Numbered from the stretch's first letter, positions 12,971-25,380 are shown. The stretch: DNA of 64,000 nt from Sepiola atlantica (GCA_963556195.1 OY744520.1:1237001-1301000); one strand, 5' to 3'. Program-made: numbers and translations. The notes: generated from the letters alone by a model not told the origin.

Positions 12971-15126
12971 TTGTTCGTTCCTATTGAGTTCTACTGAAAG
13001 AAATAATAATAAATAGAAGATATATTACACCGGTGAGAAGTTTCTTTTCTTGTCAGTGATTTTATGATTCTTTCTTCAAAATTTAGCGATTTCATAATTT
13101 GATTCTTTCTCTTTTATCTCTTACAATAAATAATTTAAATTAATTTGAGATATGTTCCATGCAAATTTAGCTATGAAATAAAACAGGTTGTCTCAGTTGC
13201 GTGCTTTGTTTATTTGCTATAAGTCAATTTAGTATATAATACACCATAAGTATACACAGGATCATTTTATTGGTGACATTATTGATGTGGTCATAACAAG
13301 TTTCGGGTTTCCCAACGTTATACCTATGACCCAAGCGAATACTGACTATACCGGCAGGCGACGCTGAAGTAAATGTCTGTCAAGGTTACAATACCACGTT
13401 GCCACTGCTGCTACCACGGTAAGGAAGGATTGGACTTAGAAAGGCGGTGTTGCTGATACTTATGATGGAATTAACTGATCAGAAGTGACGTACGACACTT
13501 TTCCCTCCGACTCAACGAGTTCCTATTTACTTGTCTCCCCACAAGGGCAAAGTTAGACATAAGGTCAATTTTAATGTGGGGTTCCTACTCCCTAAAAGGG
13601 GGAACCCTTGAGTGGACAAAAAATAAAAATTGCTTAAATCTAGAAAGATTTCTCTTTCACTGACATAAGACATAAAAGGTGAAGTGGAGTATTAGAACAG
13701 ATACTACACTTTTACTCTAGACAAAAGCCCAAGGGAAACAGCTGATTGATTGTTTTTTTCTCCATGGGTCTTGCAACGAAAATTCAGCTGGTTTCCCTGC
13801 CGTCTTTCTCTCTATTTTTGAAACTTTGAGTAGCACTTCAACGTGGTCAGATCTCCTTCGGTTTGATTGGTTATTTTGTTTTACGACATAACCCTTTTCG
13901 AGTTATGTAATGCCAAATCCAGTCATTTTGCTAAATGTTTTATGTTTCAAGTTTTTTATATCTTTAAATATTTATTCATCGTGTTTAGTTTGGTTGTTTT
14001 ATATGTCGCTGTTTTATGTTTCACCATAAGCAATTGACTCTCAGCAACTGCTTTCCATCATATGTTGGTAGTTATTAGTGAGAAGTTGGAATAGGAATAA
14101 TTGTTGTGCTGAGTTGGTTGGTGTGGGTTTTATATAGTGGGAATTGACATAACCAGCCGATTGATCAGATCGACCCTCTCCGACCGCGCCTCTAGTTCAG
14201 GTAAAGGCCAAACTGAAGTGTTGCAGTGCACATATCCACTTTTCCGGACTGCTCAGTCACCAGGATCTCGTACTTAAGCGTCACGAGTTGCCAACCACGA
14301 TAAACTGTTGGTCCCTACTGGAGAAAAATAAGAAGACGAGAATGGAAGAAAAGTAAAGAGAAAGGAAAATCGTTTTTTTGCTTGTTTGTTTTCGGCTTTG
14401 CCGAACAGGATTAAAGAAAAACAATAAGATCAATGTTTGCTGCATTTTGGGTCAGAAGGCTGTCATCTTCAGACAGCATTATCTGGCAGCACTATAAGGT
14501 TTGCTTCATTGAACTCCATGAATCTGACCTTTTAATGTGTAAAACATGTTTAAGCTCTTTCTGCCGAATTCAACATTTCTGAGATTACCAAAAGAAACAC
14601 TTCTTGCTAGTTCATATGTTTTGTCTGATAGCTATGCAATTAAACACCAGTTTGTTTGCTTGAAAATAGATCAGTGTTTAGTATTGCGTGAAGTTGACAT
14701 TTCTAGCGTAGTATGTGTTTTGTCTAAGCTGATTGACATGATGCAAATCAAAGTAGATTAAAAAGTAAATCTCGTAAACTACAACTTGGTGTAAACTAAT
14801 TCTGTCACAGAAGAGACATTTTGAAAGAAAGAGAAAGTGGAAATTCCAATCTTATGTTTCAATGTTGTCAAATCGAGTTGTTTACAAATCGACGAGTTGT
14901 TAACGTCGTCAAGCTTTTGTTGGTTCCTGGGCGTCAGCGGTATTTACCGAGAAATGTAACCTTTGAACTCCGAAAGAAGGTGTCAATCGCAAGGGTGTGG
15001 CCTTCATAAAAGGTGAGGAATATGATAACACGTGGCACAAGAGCGTAGTTTTGTTTAACTGCAACGAGAGAACATCAAAAAAGTATGAAATATTCCGACA
15101 TTGTTGTCGTTGGTCTGGGTGGGGAC

Positions 15127-15225
15127 GGTGGTTAAGTGGTGAACGACAACCTGGGTGTGCCAAGTCCTAATCCAGTTCGTTCCACAGAAATATTTTCACT
15201 TAGGATGTGTAAGTACCCGATGCCT
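15127..15225 (+). mobile_element. tRNA-derived SINE copy
   Basis: It contains an A-box-like tggttaagtgg, then acaacctgggtgtgccaagt, a decayed B box (cctaatcc in place of tcgaaccc) and cagttcgttccacagaaa. The same order occurs at 31318-31421 and, reversed, at 43490-43570, which defines the family. The intact B box of the 31.3 kb copy supports a Pol III tRNA-derived origin. Confidence 0.75.
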
Positions 15226-15800
15226 TTCTAAAAAGAATTCTAACGCGAACGATATTGGCGAACCAATACCAAAAACAGAATCATCTGATTCATACGAAAT
15301 GAATGAATGAATCGTTGGTCTCATGAATACAAAATTGTACTGCATCTCTTTGCAGATGGCGAATTTAATTGGAAATATTTGGCTGAGAATATCGCAGGAA
15401 ACCATTTCATGTTTATACTAATAGAATATTTAACAGCCAGTTAAAAAATTAATTATCAATCATAGCAAAACATTTTTAATAACCTGAAAATTTGATCATT
15501 AATCGATAATAATTTGAATATTATTTCTTAAAAAATGAATAACAACAATTTTAGAGTGGCCATCTCTCTAAAACTGTTATCTTTCAATTTTTAATCGTGA
15601 CATACATTTAATTCCGTACTTATATATATTGAACTTGAAGAATATCCGCCTAGGATCTGGTGCTACTGTCTGAAGATACCGGCTTCCGGACCAAAAATGC
15701 ACCAAACATTAATATTATTCTTTGTTTTACTTTCCCATTGACATGTTCTGCAAGGCCAAAAACAAAAACAACTTTTTTTTCTACAAAAACAAAAAACAAA

Positions 15801-16052
15801 CCAAACACTATGAATAAATACTTGGACATATAAAGAACTTGAAGCATAAAAACTTTCATTAAAATGAACGGGTGCGGCATTAAATCACCCGAAAATTGTT
15901 GATATCCCGTAAAACAAAGCAACAAAACCAAACACCATGAATAAATACTTGGACAGAACTTGAAGCATAAAAACTTTTACTAAAATTACCGGATTCGGCA
16001 TTTAATAACCTGAAATATGTTTATATGACGTAAAACAAAACAATCAAACCAA
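15801..16052. repeat. 127-bp tandem duplication, two units
   Basis: ccaaacactatgaataaata at 15801 recurs as ccaaacaccatgaataaata at 15928. Both units continue with acttggaca, gaacttgaagcataaaaact, (a/t)taaaat, ggcatttaat(a/c)a and cgtaaaacaaa. A third start (accaaaac) is seen near 16045. No coding sense is visible. Confidence 0.85.
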
Positions 16053-16598
16053 AACTGAAAGTGTTATTAATAGATGTTTAATACCTATTGGTAAAATTTC
16101 TCAGAAATCAGGGGTATCTTAATTTTTACGAAGGGCTTCTATCTTCTTTTTACTCCCTTTGCCTAAAACTAAATTAAACTAAATATAACCTACATATCCA
16201 CTATTACGCCTATCAACTATGTTCCAAAATTCATAATGATCGACTAATTAGTTTAGGAGTGAACCCTATACATAGAAATATATAAACATATACACATACC
16301 TAATCGTATATAAATGAAGATTCGCATGAATGTATTCGATTGTTCATTGTAATCGCTTGATGTAAAGCGCTAAAAAGAACGAAATATAATTAACGCGAAG
16401 ACAGAAGATGCCTATTGACCTTAATCTAAAACAAATAAGGTTATGGCTCGGAGGAAAACAGCAGGCATGAAAAGAGTTCCTCAAGCCAGCTGTTCTTGGA
16501 AATAGGCTACTGAAATAGAGAGATGTTTTAGAACAGGGTATCTGAATAGCGAATTGAGGTTTGTTTATTCAAATCAAAATCAAATTAATAACGGTTTG
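16053..16598. other. No gene seen
   Basis: AT-rich DNA without recognised coding, repeat or RNA features. Confidence 0.5.
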
Positions 16599-16970
16599 TT
16601 TTAATTTTATTTTGTTGTTTTATTTTGAACTAACTGTGGTGCCTGTAATGAATGAGTATCTAGTTGATTTTAGTAGTTTAAGGTAAAATCCAGAGTCAGT
16701 CTCGGAAATGGCCGAATCCGTTTACGATTCGAAAGCCGCGAAAAAATGTAAAAAGTCAGACGACACTAAGCAGTTTAGTTTACATTTGGGTAAAAAAAAT
16801 AAAGTTTAAAACACTTTCTCAAAAAAGAAAAGTGCGTGTATTTCAAATAGCAGACTGTTTTGACCATTTCTGGGACTGACTTCTACGTCAAATTTCTGAA
16901 ATCTTCTCGATCCCGATTCATTAAGAGTACCATGAATTGTTTTAACGAAATAAAACAACAAAATTAAAAT
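16599..16970. mobile_element. Fold-back (MITE-like) element
   Basis: The left end reads (tt)ttaattttattttgttgtttt and the right end is the imperfect complement, aaaacaacaaaattaaaa. Further in, gagtcagtctcggaaatgg at about 16691 pairs with ccatttctgggactgac at about 16865. The arms are about 110-120 bp with substitutions and small gaps, around a core of about 150 bp with no ORF. This is the layout of a non-autonomous DNA transposon with long terminal inverted repeats. I could not fix a target-site duplication. Confidence 0.6.
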
Positions 16971-17334
16971 AAGTATTCGATTGTTAAGTTTTAAAATCTT
17001 AACCTTTATTAATTTAGATGTTTAGAATTAATTCCAGAAATGTATTTTAACTATTTGTATTTACTACTTGTAATTAATTCTTCACGTGTTAATTGTTTTT
17101 TTTTCAATTCGTAAGTAATTTAAAAGATAGTGTATTATATCCGATTTTCTACATCTATCTATTCTTCTTATTTCAAGACCGTTGTGTATTTTCTCTGACG
17201 TTCGAAGAGTTCTAAAATAACAATTGATTCGACAGACTAAAAGCCGTATACGTGGTATCATCTGCCTATCAGAAAGATAATTCTGTTGACCGTGAAAGTG
17301 AATGTGTCGATGCTTGATACTGTAGCACAATGTG

Positions 17335-17338
<4 letters not shown>

Positions 17339-17379
<41 letters not shown>

Positions 17380-17636
17380 TCTGAATACAACCAGCAATTT
17401 TACCCCTATTCTTACATCCATAATTACCAATTTTATACTTTCTTCTATGACAAACTGCCCATATATATGTGTGTGTATGTGTATGTATGTATGTATGTAT
17501 GTTTATGTATATGTATGTGTGTATGTATGTATATATGTATGTATATGTATATATGTATATATGTGTGTGTGTGTATGTATGTATATGTGTATGCATGTAT
17601 ATGTGTATCTATGTATATGTATATGTGTCTATATTT
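17339..17636. repeat. (TA)n and (GTAT)n microsatellites
   Basis: A TA run at about 17340-17374 is followed at about 17465-17636 by interspersed GTAT, TATATG and TG repeats. The tyrosine, cysteine and methionine-rich open frames in both directions are microsatellite translations. Confidence 0.95.
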
Positions 17637-18659
17637 TGTTACGGCCGCCCCCGAGTCGGGATCACAAGAGGGGATTGCGCAACAAATTATAAAAAAAAGT
17701 AAAAAAAAGTTTTGTCCAGGAACGGCTCGTTTTCTTCCCGGGGCAATGTTACAAGTGAACCGTGCGTGGGAAGGGGAAATTCTCCAATTTCAGACCAGAT
17801 AGAGAGAGGGGCCGAAGCTCGGCAAGAGAACAACACAAACGCCCAGGTAAGGTATACAAACAATGTTTATTTACAGGATAACGAAAAGAGGATATAGGTA
17901 TAAAACTAGATAACATAAAAACAAAATACTAGCAGTAAAAGGGGGGGGGGTATTTAACGTATCTATTGACGAGCAAAGAAATGACATTCAATCATGAAAT
18001 AACAACAGAGAGAGGTAAACAGTTTAACTTACACGACGTCGGTAATACAGAAAGATGACAGTCCACGAAACAACGAACAATGTTGGGTGAAGGGAAAGAT
18101 GAGGTCGATTCAAGTCTGGCAGAAGGAAACGAATGAGTTCTTTGAGGGCTTGGATTAGCGCTATGCGGCGAATATGTCGTTTCACAGCGTCCTCGAATAT
18201 ACGGTGGGTCGAAGCAGGCGTTCGCTTCTTCCTTATCAGTCACGGCTTCGTCGGCCTTGGGTCCGATGGATTCCCTTCAGCAGAAAGTCAGGTTCTTTCT
18301 TTTCTTCTTCTTTTTCGCTCTCATGAGCACAGGCAATAACGACGTCCAGCAACAACGACGATCAGCGACGAACTGCCCTGTCTCCGCTTCCACTTCCAGT
18401 CCGAAGCTAATGGGTTCGGGTAGGGCGATCTCCCTTCTCCCCTGATGGGCTAAATTTAGCTTTTACAAAATCGCAAAGCGGGTGTGAGCCTCCCACCTCA
18501 CCCACCTACCCGGCAAGCTGCCGGTCCCAAAACAAAAATGACGACATATGTCTCTTTCAGAACCGTCTCTCGAAAATAGGAATGATGAAATGTGTTTTTC
18601 TCTGCTCGTCCACTGGCAAATAAAATATAACTAATTTCTAGGACTAGTTCTGCCATATG

Positions 18660-18664
<5 letters not shown>
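17637..18664. mobile_element. GC-rich island, possible solo LTR
   Basis: About 1 kb of markedly GC-richer sequence between two microsatellites. It starts tgttacggccgcccccgagt and can be read to end ...ccatatgcaaca, so it has TG...CA ends with TGTT/AACA as a short inverted terminus, as in LTR retrotransposons. It contains a poly-G run at 17941-17950 and AATAAA-like signals near the end. No gag-pol is present and the 5-bp flanks (tattt and atata) do not match as a target duplication. A solo LTR is the best guess; a CpG-rich non-LTR repeat or an old gene edge cannot be ruled out. The short open frames in it match nothing I know. Confidence 0.4.

Positions 18665-18736
<72 letters not shown>
18665..18736. 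repeat. (TA)n microsatellite
   Basis: A perfect TA run directly after the GC-rich island. Confidence 0.97.
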
Positions 18737-18738
<2 letters not shown>

Positions 18739-19034
18739 CTCAGAATATAACCCCCCTTATTATAAAATTAAATAAAAAATAAAAAATGACCTATTGACTT
18801 TTCGGCAATCCTAATAATTTATGAATATTACATCATCTTAATTGCTACTATGTCCTGCTTTACCTTAATTATCCTTCATATATTTCTCTAATACCACCGT
18901 TTATATAATATCTATACTAGCATTGCCGAAGATAAATAAGAACCTCAACTTGATTTTAAGGCTACTATAAGAAGAGTATAATCTGATACACCACTATTCC
19001 TATTATCCTTATTATTATTATTGTTATTATTATT

Positions 19035-19279
19035 TACTCACTAGAAGTTATCACACTGCTCATCGTCAGTGATCGCCCACTCCAAACAACCTGTGGTATT
19101 CCCTAGAGTCTGAGTGACAACAAGTCTCTCAGACTTCCAGTATGCTCCACCTCTTTTCGTTCATCACCGCTGATGACCTTGCGGTATCACAACAGCCACT
19201 TACCACCGATTTCCCGCTGATAAGGGCCATTGGTCCTCTCTGGGGCCCGAGCGGAAACAACCCTCCCCAAGGTCCCAGA
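19035..19279 (-). mobile_element. R4/Dong-like LINE, 3' UTR-only copy (reverse)
   Basis: The reverse complement matches 5030-5325 and the UTR at 59958-60275. On the coding strand it begins atctgggaccttggggag and ends ctagtgagtaaataataata. It is flanked at the 5' end by (AAT)n on the coding strand and followed at the 3' end by a short TAA tail (plus strand 19010-19034). It is truncated slightly more than the 5 kb copy. Confidence 0.85.
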
Positions 19280-19281
19280 TA

Positions 19282-19376
<95 letters not shown>

Positions 19377-19437
19377 TATGATTATTATTATTATTATGAT
19401 TATTATTATTTTTTATTATTATTATTATTATCATTTT
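19280..19437. repeat. (ATT)n microsatellite
   Basis: A long ATT run with a few interruptions (act, gatt and ttttt) in its second half, directly abutting the truncated 5' end of the reverse LINE UTR. Confidence 0.95.
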
Positions 19438-19451
19438 TGTTATCATAATAT

Positions 19452-19522
19452 ATGTATATGTGTATGTATGTATGTATGTATGTATGTATGTATGTATGTA
19501 TGTATGTATGTATGTATGTATG

Positions 19523-19554
<32 letters not shown>

Positions 19555-19568
19555 TGTATGTATGTATG

Positions 19569-19631
<63 letters not shown>
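19452..19631. repeat. (GTAT)n-(TA)n-(TG)n compound microsatellite
   Basis: About 30 GTAT units, then TA, then TG repeats. The 205-, 113- and 61-codon frames here are artefacts. Confidence 0.97.
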
Positions 19632-19639
19632 AAATGAGT

Positions 19640-19828
19640 ACTTGACTAAAACTAAGGGAAGGTTCAAGGCAGCGAAAGGAGAGGGATGGGCTCCGCCTTC
19701 CATATGCTGTGCCCTAGACACGGTGATTCTTAACAAATCACCGCCGCTACGGCCATGGGCAGTGTGCGATGTCGGCAACGACACTCGTGTGCGTCCAGGC
19801 TATGCGACCTTTACCTTTACCTTTTATG
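19640..19828 (+). mobile_element. Probable SINE inside microsatellite
   Basis: A non-repetitive block of about 190 bp separates two GTAT arrays. Landmarks are ggttcaaggcagcgaaagga, gggctccgccttccata, cacggtgattcttaacaaat and acggccatgggcagtgtgcg, with the 3' tail cctttacctttacc. The simple-repeat tail and complete isolation in the microsatellite point to a short retroposon. I recall similar repeats from cephalopod genomes but cannot name the family. Confidence 0.55.
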
Positions 19829-20158
19829 TATATATGTGTGTATATGTATGTATGTGTGTATGTCTGTATTTGTATGTAGATATATATATATATATGTATA
19901 TATGTATGTGTGTGTATGTCTATGTATGTATGTATGTATGTATGTATGTATGTATGTATGTATGTATGTATGTATGTATGTATGTATGTATGTAGTTATG
20001 TATGTATGTATATATGTGTATATGTATATGTATGTGTTGTGGGTGAACCTCAGTATGTATATATATATATATATATATATGTGTGTTTGTATGTGTTGAT
20101 ATGTGTATATATGTATATTTATATATATATGTGTGTGTGTATGTTATGTGTGTATGTC

Positions 20159-20190
<32 letters not shown>

Positions 20191-20284
20191 TGTATGAGTA
20201 TGTAGTTATGTATGTATATATATATGTATATGTATATGTATATATATATGTGTGTGTATGTGTTGATATGTGTATATGTGTATA

Positions 20285-20334
<50 letters not shown>

Positions 20335-20385
20335 CATGTTATGTGTGTATGTCCATATGTATGTATGGGTATGTATGTATGTATG

Positions 20386-20416
<31 letters not shown>

Positions 20417-20429
20417 GTGTGTTTATGTA

Positions 20430-20480
<51 letters not shown>
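19829..20480. repeat. (GTAT)n/(TA)n/(TG)n microsatellite field
   Basis: Repeated alternation of GTAT, TATA and TGTG runs, broken only by short unique pieces such as tgttgtgggtgaacctcagt near 20034-20053. The open frames of 95-202 codons in it are repeat translations, except the unique tail described next. Confidence 0.95.
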
Positions 20481-20486
<6 letters not shown>

Positions 20487-20493
20487 CTATAAA

Positions 20494-20820
20494 CTGTTTG
20501 ATAAAAGAAATTCATTCCCTTTTCGTATCGTGCGAATGCCATATAAAAATAGTACTAGCCCTGTGTATATATTTTACGGGAGTATTATGTCTGAATTTCT
20601 GAGAATTGCCCGTGTTACCTTAAAATTAGTAGATTTCATGCCCCCAATTTCTGATCTAATAATAAGAATGATTAACCAAGGTGGCGATCAAAATAAAATA
20701 TTTGGACAATTAAATAAGGCAATTACTCGCCATCCTGATGCTTTTAAATCTTATCAAATTAATCAAAATAAACTGATAGAACAAATCATAGTATATATAA
20801 ATAGAAATTATATAATATGA
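20494..20820 (+). pseudogene. Retroelement reverse-transcriptase tail fragment
   Basis: An open stretch of about 105 codons runs out of the microsatellite and ends in TGA at 20818-20820. It reads [17 protein letters not shown], then [18 protein letters not shown], then [16 protein letters not shown]. The pattern (Y/F)DKR..F.F.I...P, then S...R.AR....L.DF, then RHP..F..Y is one I know from the region after the palm of reverse transcriptases in multicopy retroelements of cnidarians and molluscs. No palm motif is present, so it is 5'-truncated at the (TA)n tract. The frame is unbroken, which suggests a fairly young insertion. I cannot assign the clade. Confidence 0.55.
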
Positions 20821-20903
20821 ATAAACGTATATATAACACATCTGCTAATTATAATAAGAAAAACAATAAAAATACAGTAGAAAGAAAGAAAGAAATGTTA
20901 AAA

Positions 20904-21004
20904 AAGAAGAAGAAGAAGAAGAAGAAGAAGAAGAAGAAGAAGAAGAAGAAGAAGAAGAAGAAGAAGAAGAAGAAGAAGAAGAAGAAGAAGAAGAAGAAGA
21001 AGAA
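20904..21004. repeat. (AAG)n microsatellite, ~100 bp
   Basis: A perfect AAG run followed by a shorter degenerate AAG stretch near 21050-21070. A homopurine tract of this length could form triplex DNA; that is general chemistry, not seen here. Confidence 0.97.
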
Positions 21005-21245
21005 AACCGACAGTTATGAACGCTCATTTTAAACACCGGGAGTTGGCAAAGAAGAAGAAGAAAAAGAGAACAAATTAACGGTTAACTTACAGACGCAGAT
21101 TTGAAACAATGAGAAAAAAAAAAAGTCGACAGTTGTGAACGCAGATTACAAAAACTATAGTGAACAAGGAAGATTAATATTTATTAGCGGTTGACAACAA
21201 CGGGGAGATGGACAATAAAGTAGGACGAGGGAGAAAAGGAGAAAC

Positions 21246-21269
21246 TAAAGGTATATATGTGTATGTGTG

Positions 21270-21318
<49 letters not shown>

Positions 21319-22612
21319 TTATTTATTTATCTTTTATTTTTTGATGTGTTGATGTTCTTATATTTATAATATAAAACTAAAAATAATACATTAATCACTT
21401 AAATAATAGTGTCATAGATTCGTCCAAACACTTTAAAATGCAGCAACATTTTTGTGAGTAACGGATAAATTTTATTAGACAGACGAACAGCGCAGGTAAA
21501 GAATTTTTTTTTTTTTTTTTTTTTAATGTCTTAAATAACTAATATAAGTTAGCAAAACATTTATATGGAACAAAACGTAGATTTAGTATAAGGAACGTTT
21601 ATGGTTTTGTCTTTTAAGGGAAGTGGGGTCTGATCAACTCTGCTGGGAAGCCATGAAATTAAATACTGTCTTGTTTTTAAATTCCCGAAACAGTTTTTCA
21701 TGGTAAACAACTGATGATCCCTTAAAATAGTGTTAGAAACTAACTAATATAATAACTGTAAAAAATAAATTGACTTACATGAGTGATTTTCCACTGGAAG
21801 ACTTGAGACTATAAGTTTGTTTTTTTTTTTTTTTTTTATATATATAGTTTTAATGGTTGAGAAACTTCCGAGACTATATATATATATATGTGTGTGTGTG
21901 TATATATATGGGTATATATATGTGTGTGTATGTGTATATATATTTCTTATAATTTTATATTACTAGTATATTTACTGTATTCAAAAATTATATTTATTCT
22001 TTTTTACCCGTATATCGACATTTTTAATTTTAAATTCTTTAACTTTTTAATTTTATTATCATTAGCACCTTAAGTGTTTTTATCCCTTTCCTCCTCTTCC
22101 TTATCCCCACGCTCCACATAGAGGGCTACTCTCCCTCCCCCTTCATAGGCAACTGACTAAATCAGTTAATCTGTCACTTGCGTTGTCCTGCGGGCGAAAA
22201 CTATATCCAGACAGACATTTTCGACACGCGTTAAAACGCATAGATATAGGCTTTCATATTTCGACCCCTCTCCTACCAAGTGGTATGCTTTGTCTCCCTC
22301 TCTTTCCACTTCCTTATTATGCCCCGTGTAGTTCTTAATATTACCTTTTCTTTTCCTTTCTCTTTTTTCTTTTTCTTCTTACTTGTATTTTTTTTTTTGC
22401 TTTTGTTTTGTGTTGTTTTGTTTTGTTTGTTTTATTTCTATTCATATTCAATTTCTATTTTAATTTTCTGTCACCTTTATAAAACTTTGCGTGATTGTAA
22501 ACTTATCTTTACGGGCATAATGTTATTTCAAGACCTGATGATCGTGAGCTCCTACAAACTGCTCTCGTGAAGCAAAATCAATTGTGTAGTCAAAATGAAA
22601 TAAATTATCATT

Positions 22613-22679
<67 letters not shown>

Positions 22680-22870
22680 TATAAGTTAATAAAAAAATAT
22701 ATATATTTACGGAAAATACGTCCTATAAAATTAAGGGCGACTCATAATGCAATTGTATGCATCTAAATCACTTAGGAAGTAAAACAATCGAAACATAGTA
22801 AGCAAAAAACAACGAATGCTTTAATCAACAATAAAAATAATTACATATATATATATATATATATTTATAC
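21246..22870. other. AT-rich DNA with several microsatellites
   Basis: (TA)n tracts lie at about 21270-21313, 21875-21890, 22616-22683 and 22843-22864, with poly-T runs at 21507 and 21820. No recognised gene. The 96-codon frame at 22280-22570 is a T-rich hydrophobic artefact. Confidence 0.6.
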
Positions 22871-23280
22871 TCCAGTTCGCGACCCTTATTGACCCGCTTG
22901 ACGATCGATGCGGTATGAATTTATGGTTTGGGTTTGAGTCATTTTTTTGGTATATTATTAGCTTGGCGCTATCTGTGTGCGCTAGTACTTCAGTGGGTTA
23001 CGGCAGATCTCTGTCCGAACTGTTTGGTCATCTAGTGACATAGACACTATTAATCCGTTAATAACGCATTCATTTGCTTCCTATTCACATCTACCTTGTC
23101 GCAAATCCAGGAGTTCACCATTGCCTACTAGGGTTGGCCGTGGTTCAGTCATTAACTAGCGCTGCCGTGTGGTTTCGTTATGGTAGCACCTACGAGGGAA
23201 TAAAAATCCCGGACGACATAACCACAGCACGACCCCGTTTTCATTTCTCCGCCCCGTTGAGGCAAGCAGGATGGATTTGA

Positions 23281-25380
23281 GGAGAAGAAAAGCAAGAGGT
23301 AATAAATTATTACGACGATCTCTCATCATTCATCAGATTCATACCAAAACATAATTATTGTCAGTGGTGATTTCAATGCACAGTTAGGTAGGAACCAATA
23401 CCACAGATTATCATACCATCATACATCAAATAGAAATGGAGAACACCTGGGATACTTCTTAATTAAAAATGGACTGATAAGTGTCAATACTCGTTGCCAA
23501 AAAAAGAGAGTAAAACTCTGAACGTTCACATATCCCAATGGACACAATGCTCAACTGGACTACATGATCATAAATAAGAAATGAATCAACAGTGTCAAGA
23601 ACTGTGAAGCGTTTCACTCCAGGAGAGGCATTCTGCGTACAAATAAAAAAGATCAGATCCAAATACTAAATACAACTGGGAGATACTTCTTCAAAATGTG
23701 GGACTTAAAAACCAATTCAGCCTTGCACTGAGAAATCGCTACGCTGTACTACAAATGAATGATGTCAATGAAAATAACGATGTTGAAGGTGCGTATAAAA
23801 ACTTTGTCAAAGCTCATAATGAAGCTGCTGAATCATTGATCGCCAAAAAAAAAAGTAAACAAAATCTTCCTTGGGAAAAGGAACTAATTCAGGATAAAAG
23901 AATAGAGTTAAGCAAATTGGCACAAAGAATGCATAAGCACTTGCAGAATCAACATAAAAACATAAAGAGTCACAGAAAGAACAACAGAAGTACCATCAGT
24001 CACAAATCGATAAAATCACAAACGTTTCCCAAAATAAACAATTAGCGCTTGCATGACAAACTGTTAATTACATTACAGACAGGAAAATAATTACTAAGGC
24101 CAAGATCAACGCAAACACCAAAGACGATCGACTGCAGAAGCGGAAGTACCATTTCCAAAATCTGCCATGCAAGCAACCAATGGTAGTTGATGTGCCCATC
24201 AAAATCGATTCCGAGCAAGAGTTTACAATAAAAACTGGACTATTTAATGAAAATTAATTAGAACCAGTGTTGAAGAACCTAAAAAACAAGAAAGCTACCG
24301 GTCTTGACATAATTCCACCTGAAGTTTGGAAAGCAGGTAAGTTCAATGATATCCCGCTTTATTACTGTGATGAGATGTATAATAGAAATGCGATTCAGAC
24401 ATGGACTGAAAGCTGCAAACTACCCTTCCCAAAGGAAGATCTGAGTCAAACCAATAATTATAGAGGCATCTCACTAACACCGATAGTTTACAATGCGATG
24501 CTTCTCAACTGAATCAAACCAGAAATAGAAGAGATCCTGAGAAAAAATCAGAATGGATTTAGAGGAAATTGCTCAACAGTTAGTCAAATCTTAACGGTGA
24601 GAAGAATCATCGAGGGTGTAAAATCAAGGCAACTGCCGGCAACATTACCGTTTGTGAACTTCTCCAAAGCTTTTGATTCGGTCCACATAGAAAAGATGAA
24701 AAGAATTTTATTAGCATATGGAATCCCTGAAGAGATCATTGCAGCCGTAATGATTACGTACAAGAATACTAAAACCATGGTACGCTCTCCCGACGAAGAC
24801 ACCGATTTCTTTGAAACACTCTATTGATCAACATAGCGAATATGAACTAACTTAAACGCCAACAAGAAGCAGACAGCATCCAGCAAAAAACATCACCGAT
24901 GCCGATTACGCCGATAATATTGCACTGTTAACTGATAACAATGCTTACGCCCAAAGGCTACTCCATCTTTTTGACGAGTCAGCTGCTATGATTGGACTGC
25001 ATACAAATACAACAAAAACAGAATATATCTGCTATCATCAAACAGGTCAAATAGAAACACTGAACAGAACACTTCTCAAGCAGAGACAGAGAAAGTCGTG
25101 CTCGTTAGAATAGCCAAGGCTTGGGGTGCACTTAATCGGCAATCAGCACTGTCTGAACAAATCAACAAAAAACATTTTCAGAGCCTTAGTGGAATCCATA
25201 CTGCTTTATGGATGACAAGCTTTGACTCTAACAAAAGAACTGGAAAGGAAACTAGATGGAACTTACACATGGATGATCCGTGCTGTATTGAACATGCACT
25301 GGCAAACGCCCTCATCTAATGTATGGCAACTTGTCTAAAATATCATCGATAATAAGAGAAAGGAAAATGAGATTCGCTGG
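23281..25380 (+). pseudogene. APE-type LINE, decayed endonuclease and reverse transcriptase
   Basis: About 2.1 kb of fragments in order. Near 23290-23400 is the end of an apurinic-like endonuclease (YYDDLSSFIR, IIVISGDFNAQLG, with the GDFNA catalytic box). Near 23520-23610 is LWTFTYPNGHNAQLDYMIINK, though the L-W junction needs a frame change. The linker 23698-24045 (115 codons) is open. Reverse transcriptase motifs follow: KKATGLDIIPPEVWKAGKF at about 24290, LPFPKEDL..NNYRGISLTP at about 24420, LRKNQNGFRGN at about 24540 and VNFSKAFDSVHIEKMKRILL at about 24655. The palm reads DADYADNIALL at about 24900, so YADD has become YADN. The C-terminal ELERKLDGTYTWMIRAVLN lies near 25240. Multiple stops and frameshifts, and a deletion between the thumb-side motif and the palm near 24830-24890, make it inactive. 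Confidence 0.85.

Larger units (their letters stand above)
10980..15126. other. Unique-looking DNA, no recognised gene
   Basis: I found an (AAG)n tract, CT-rich repeats at 11267-11310, a 20-bp palindrome at 12951-12970 and a more GC-balanced stretch at about 13290-14310 that may be old repeat sequence. The open frame 14546-14761 (71 codons) resembles no family I know. Confidence 0.5.

Noticed and set aside
19378..20492. Long Tyr/Cys/Met-rich open frames (up to 205 codons)
   Set aside because: They are translations of GTAT, TA and TG repeats in several frames and both strands; no codon structure beyond the microsatellite.
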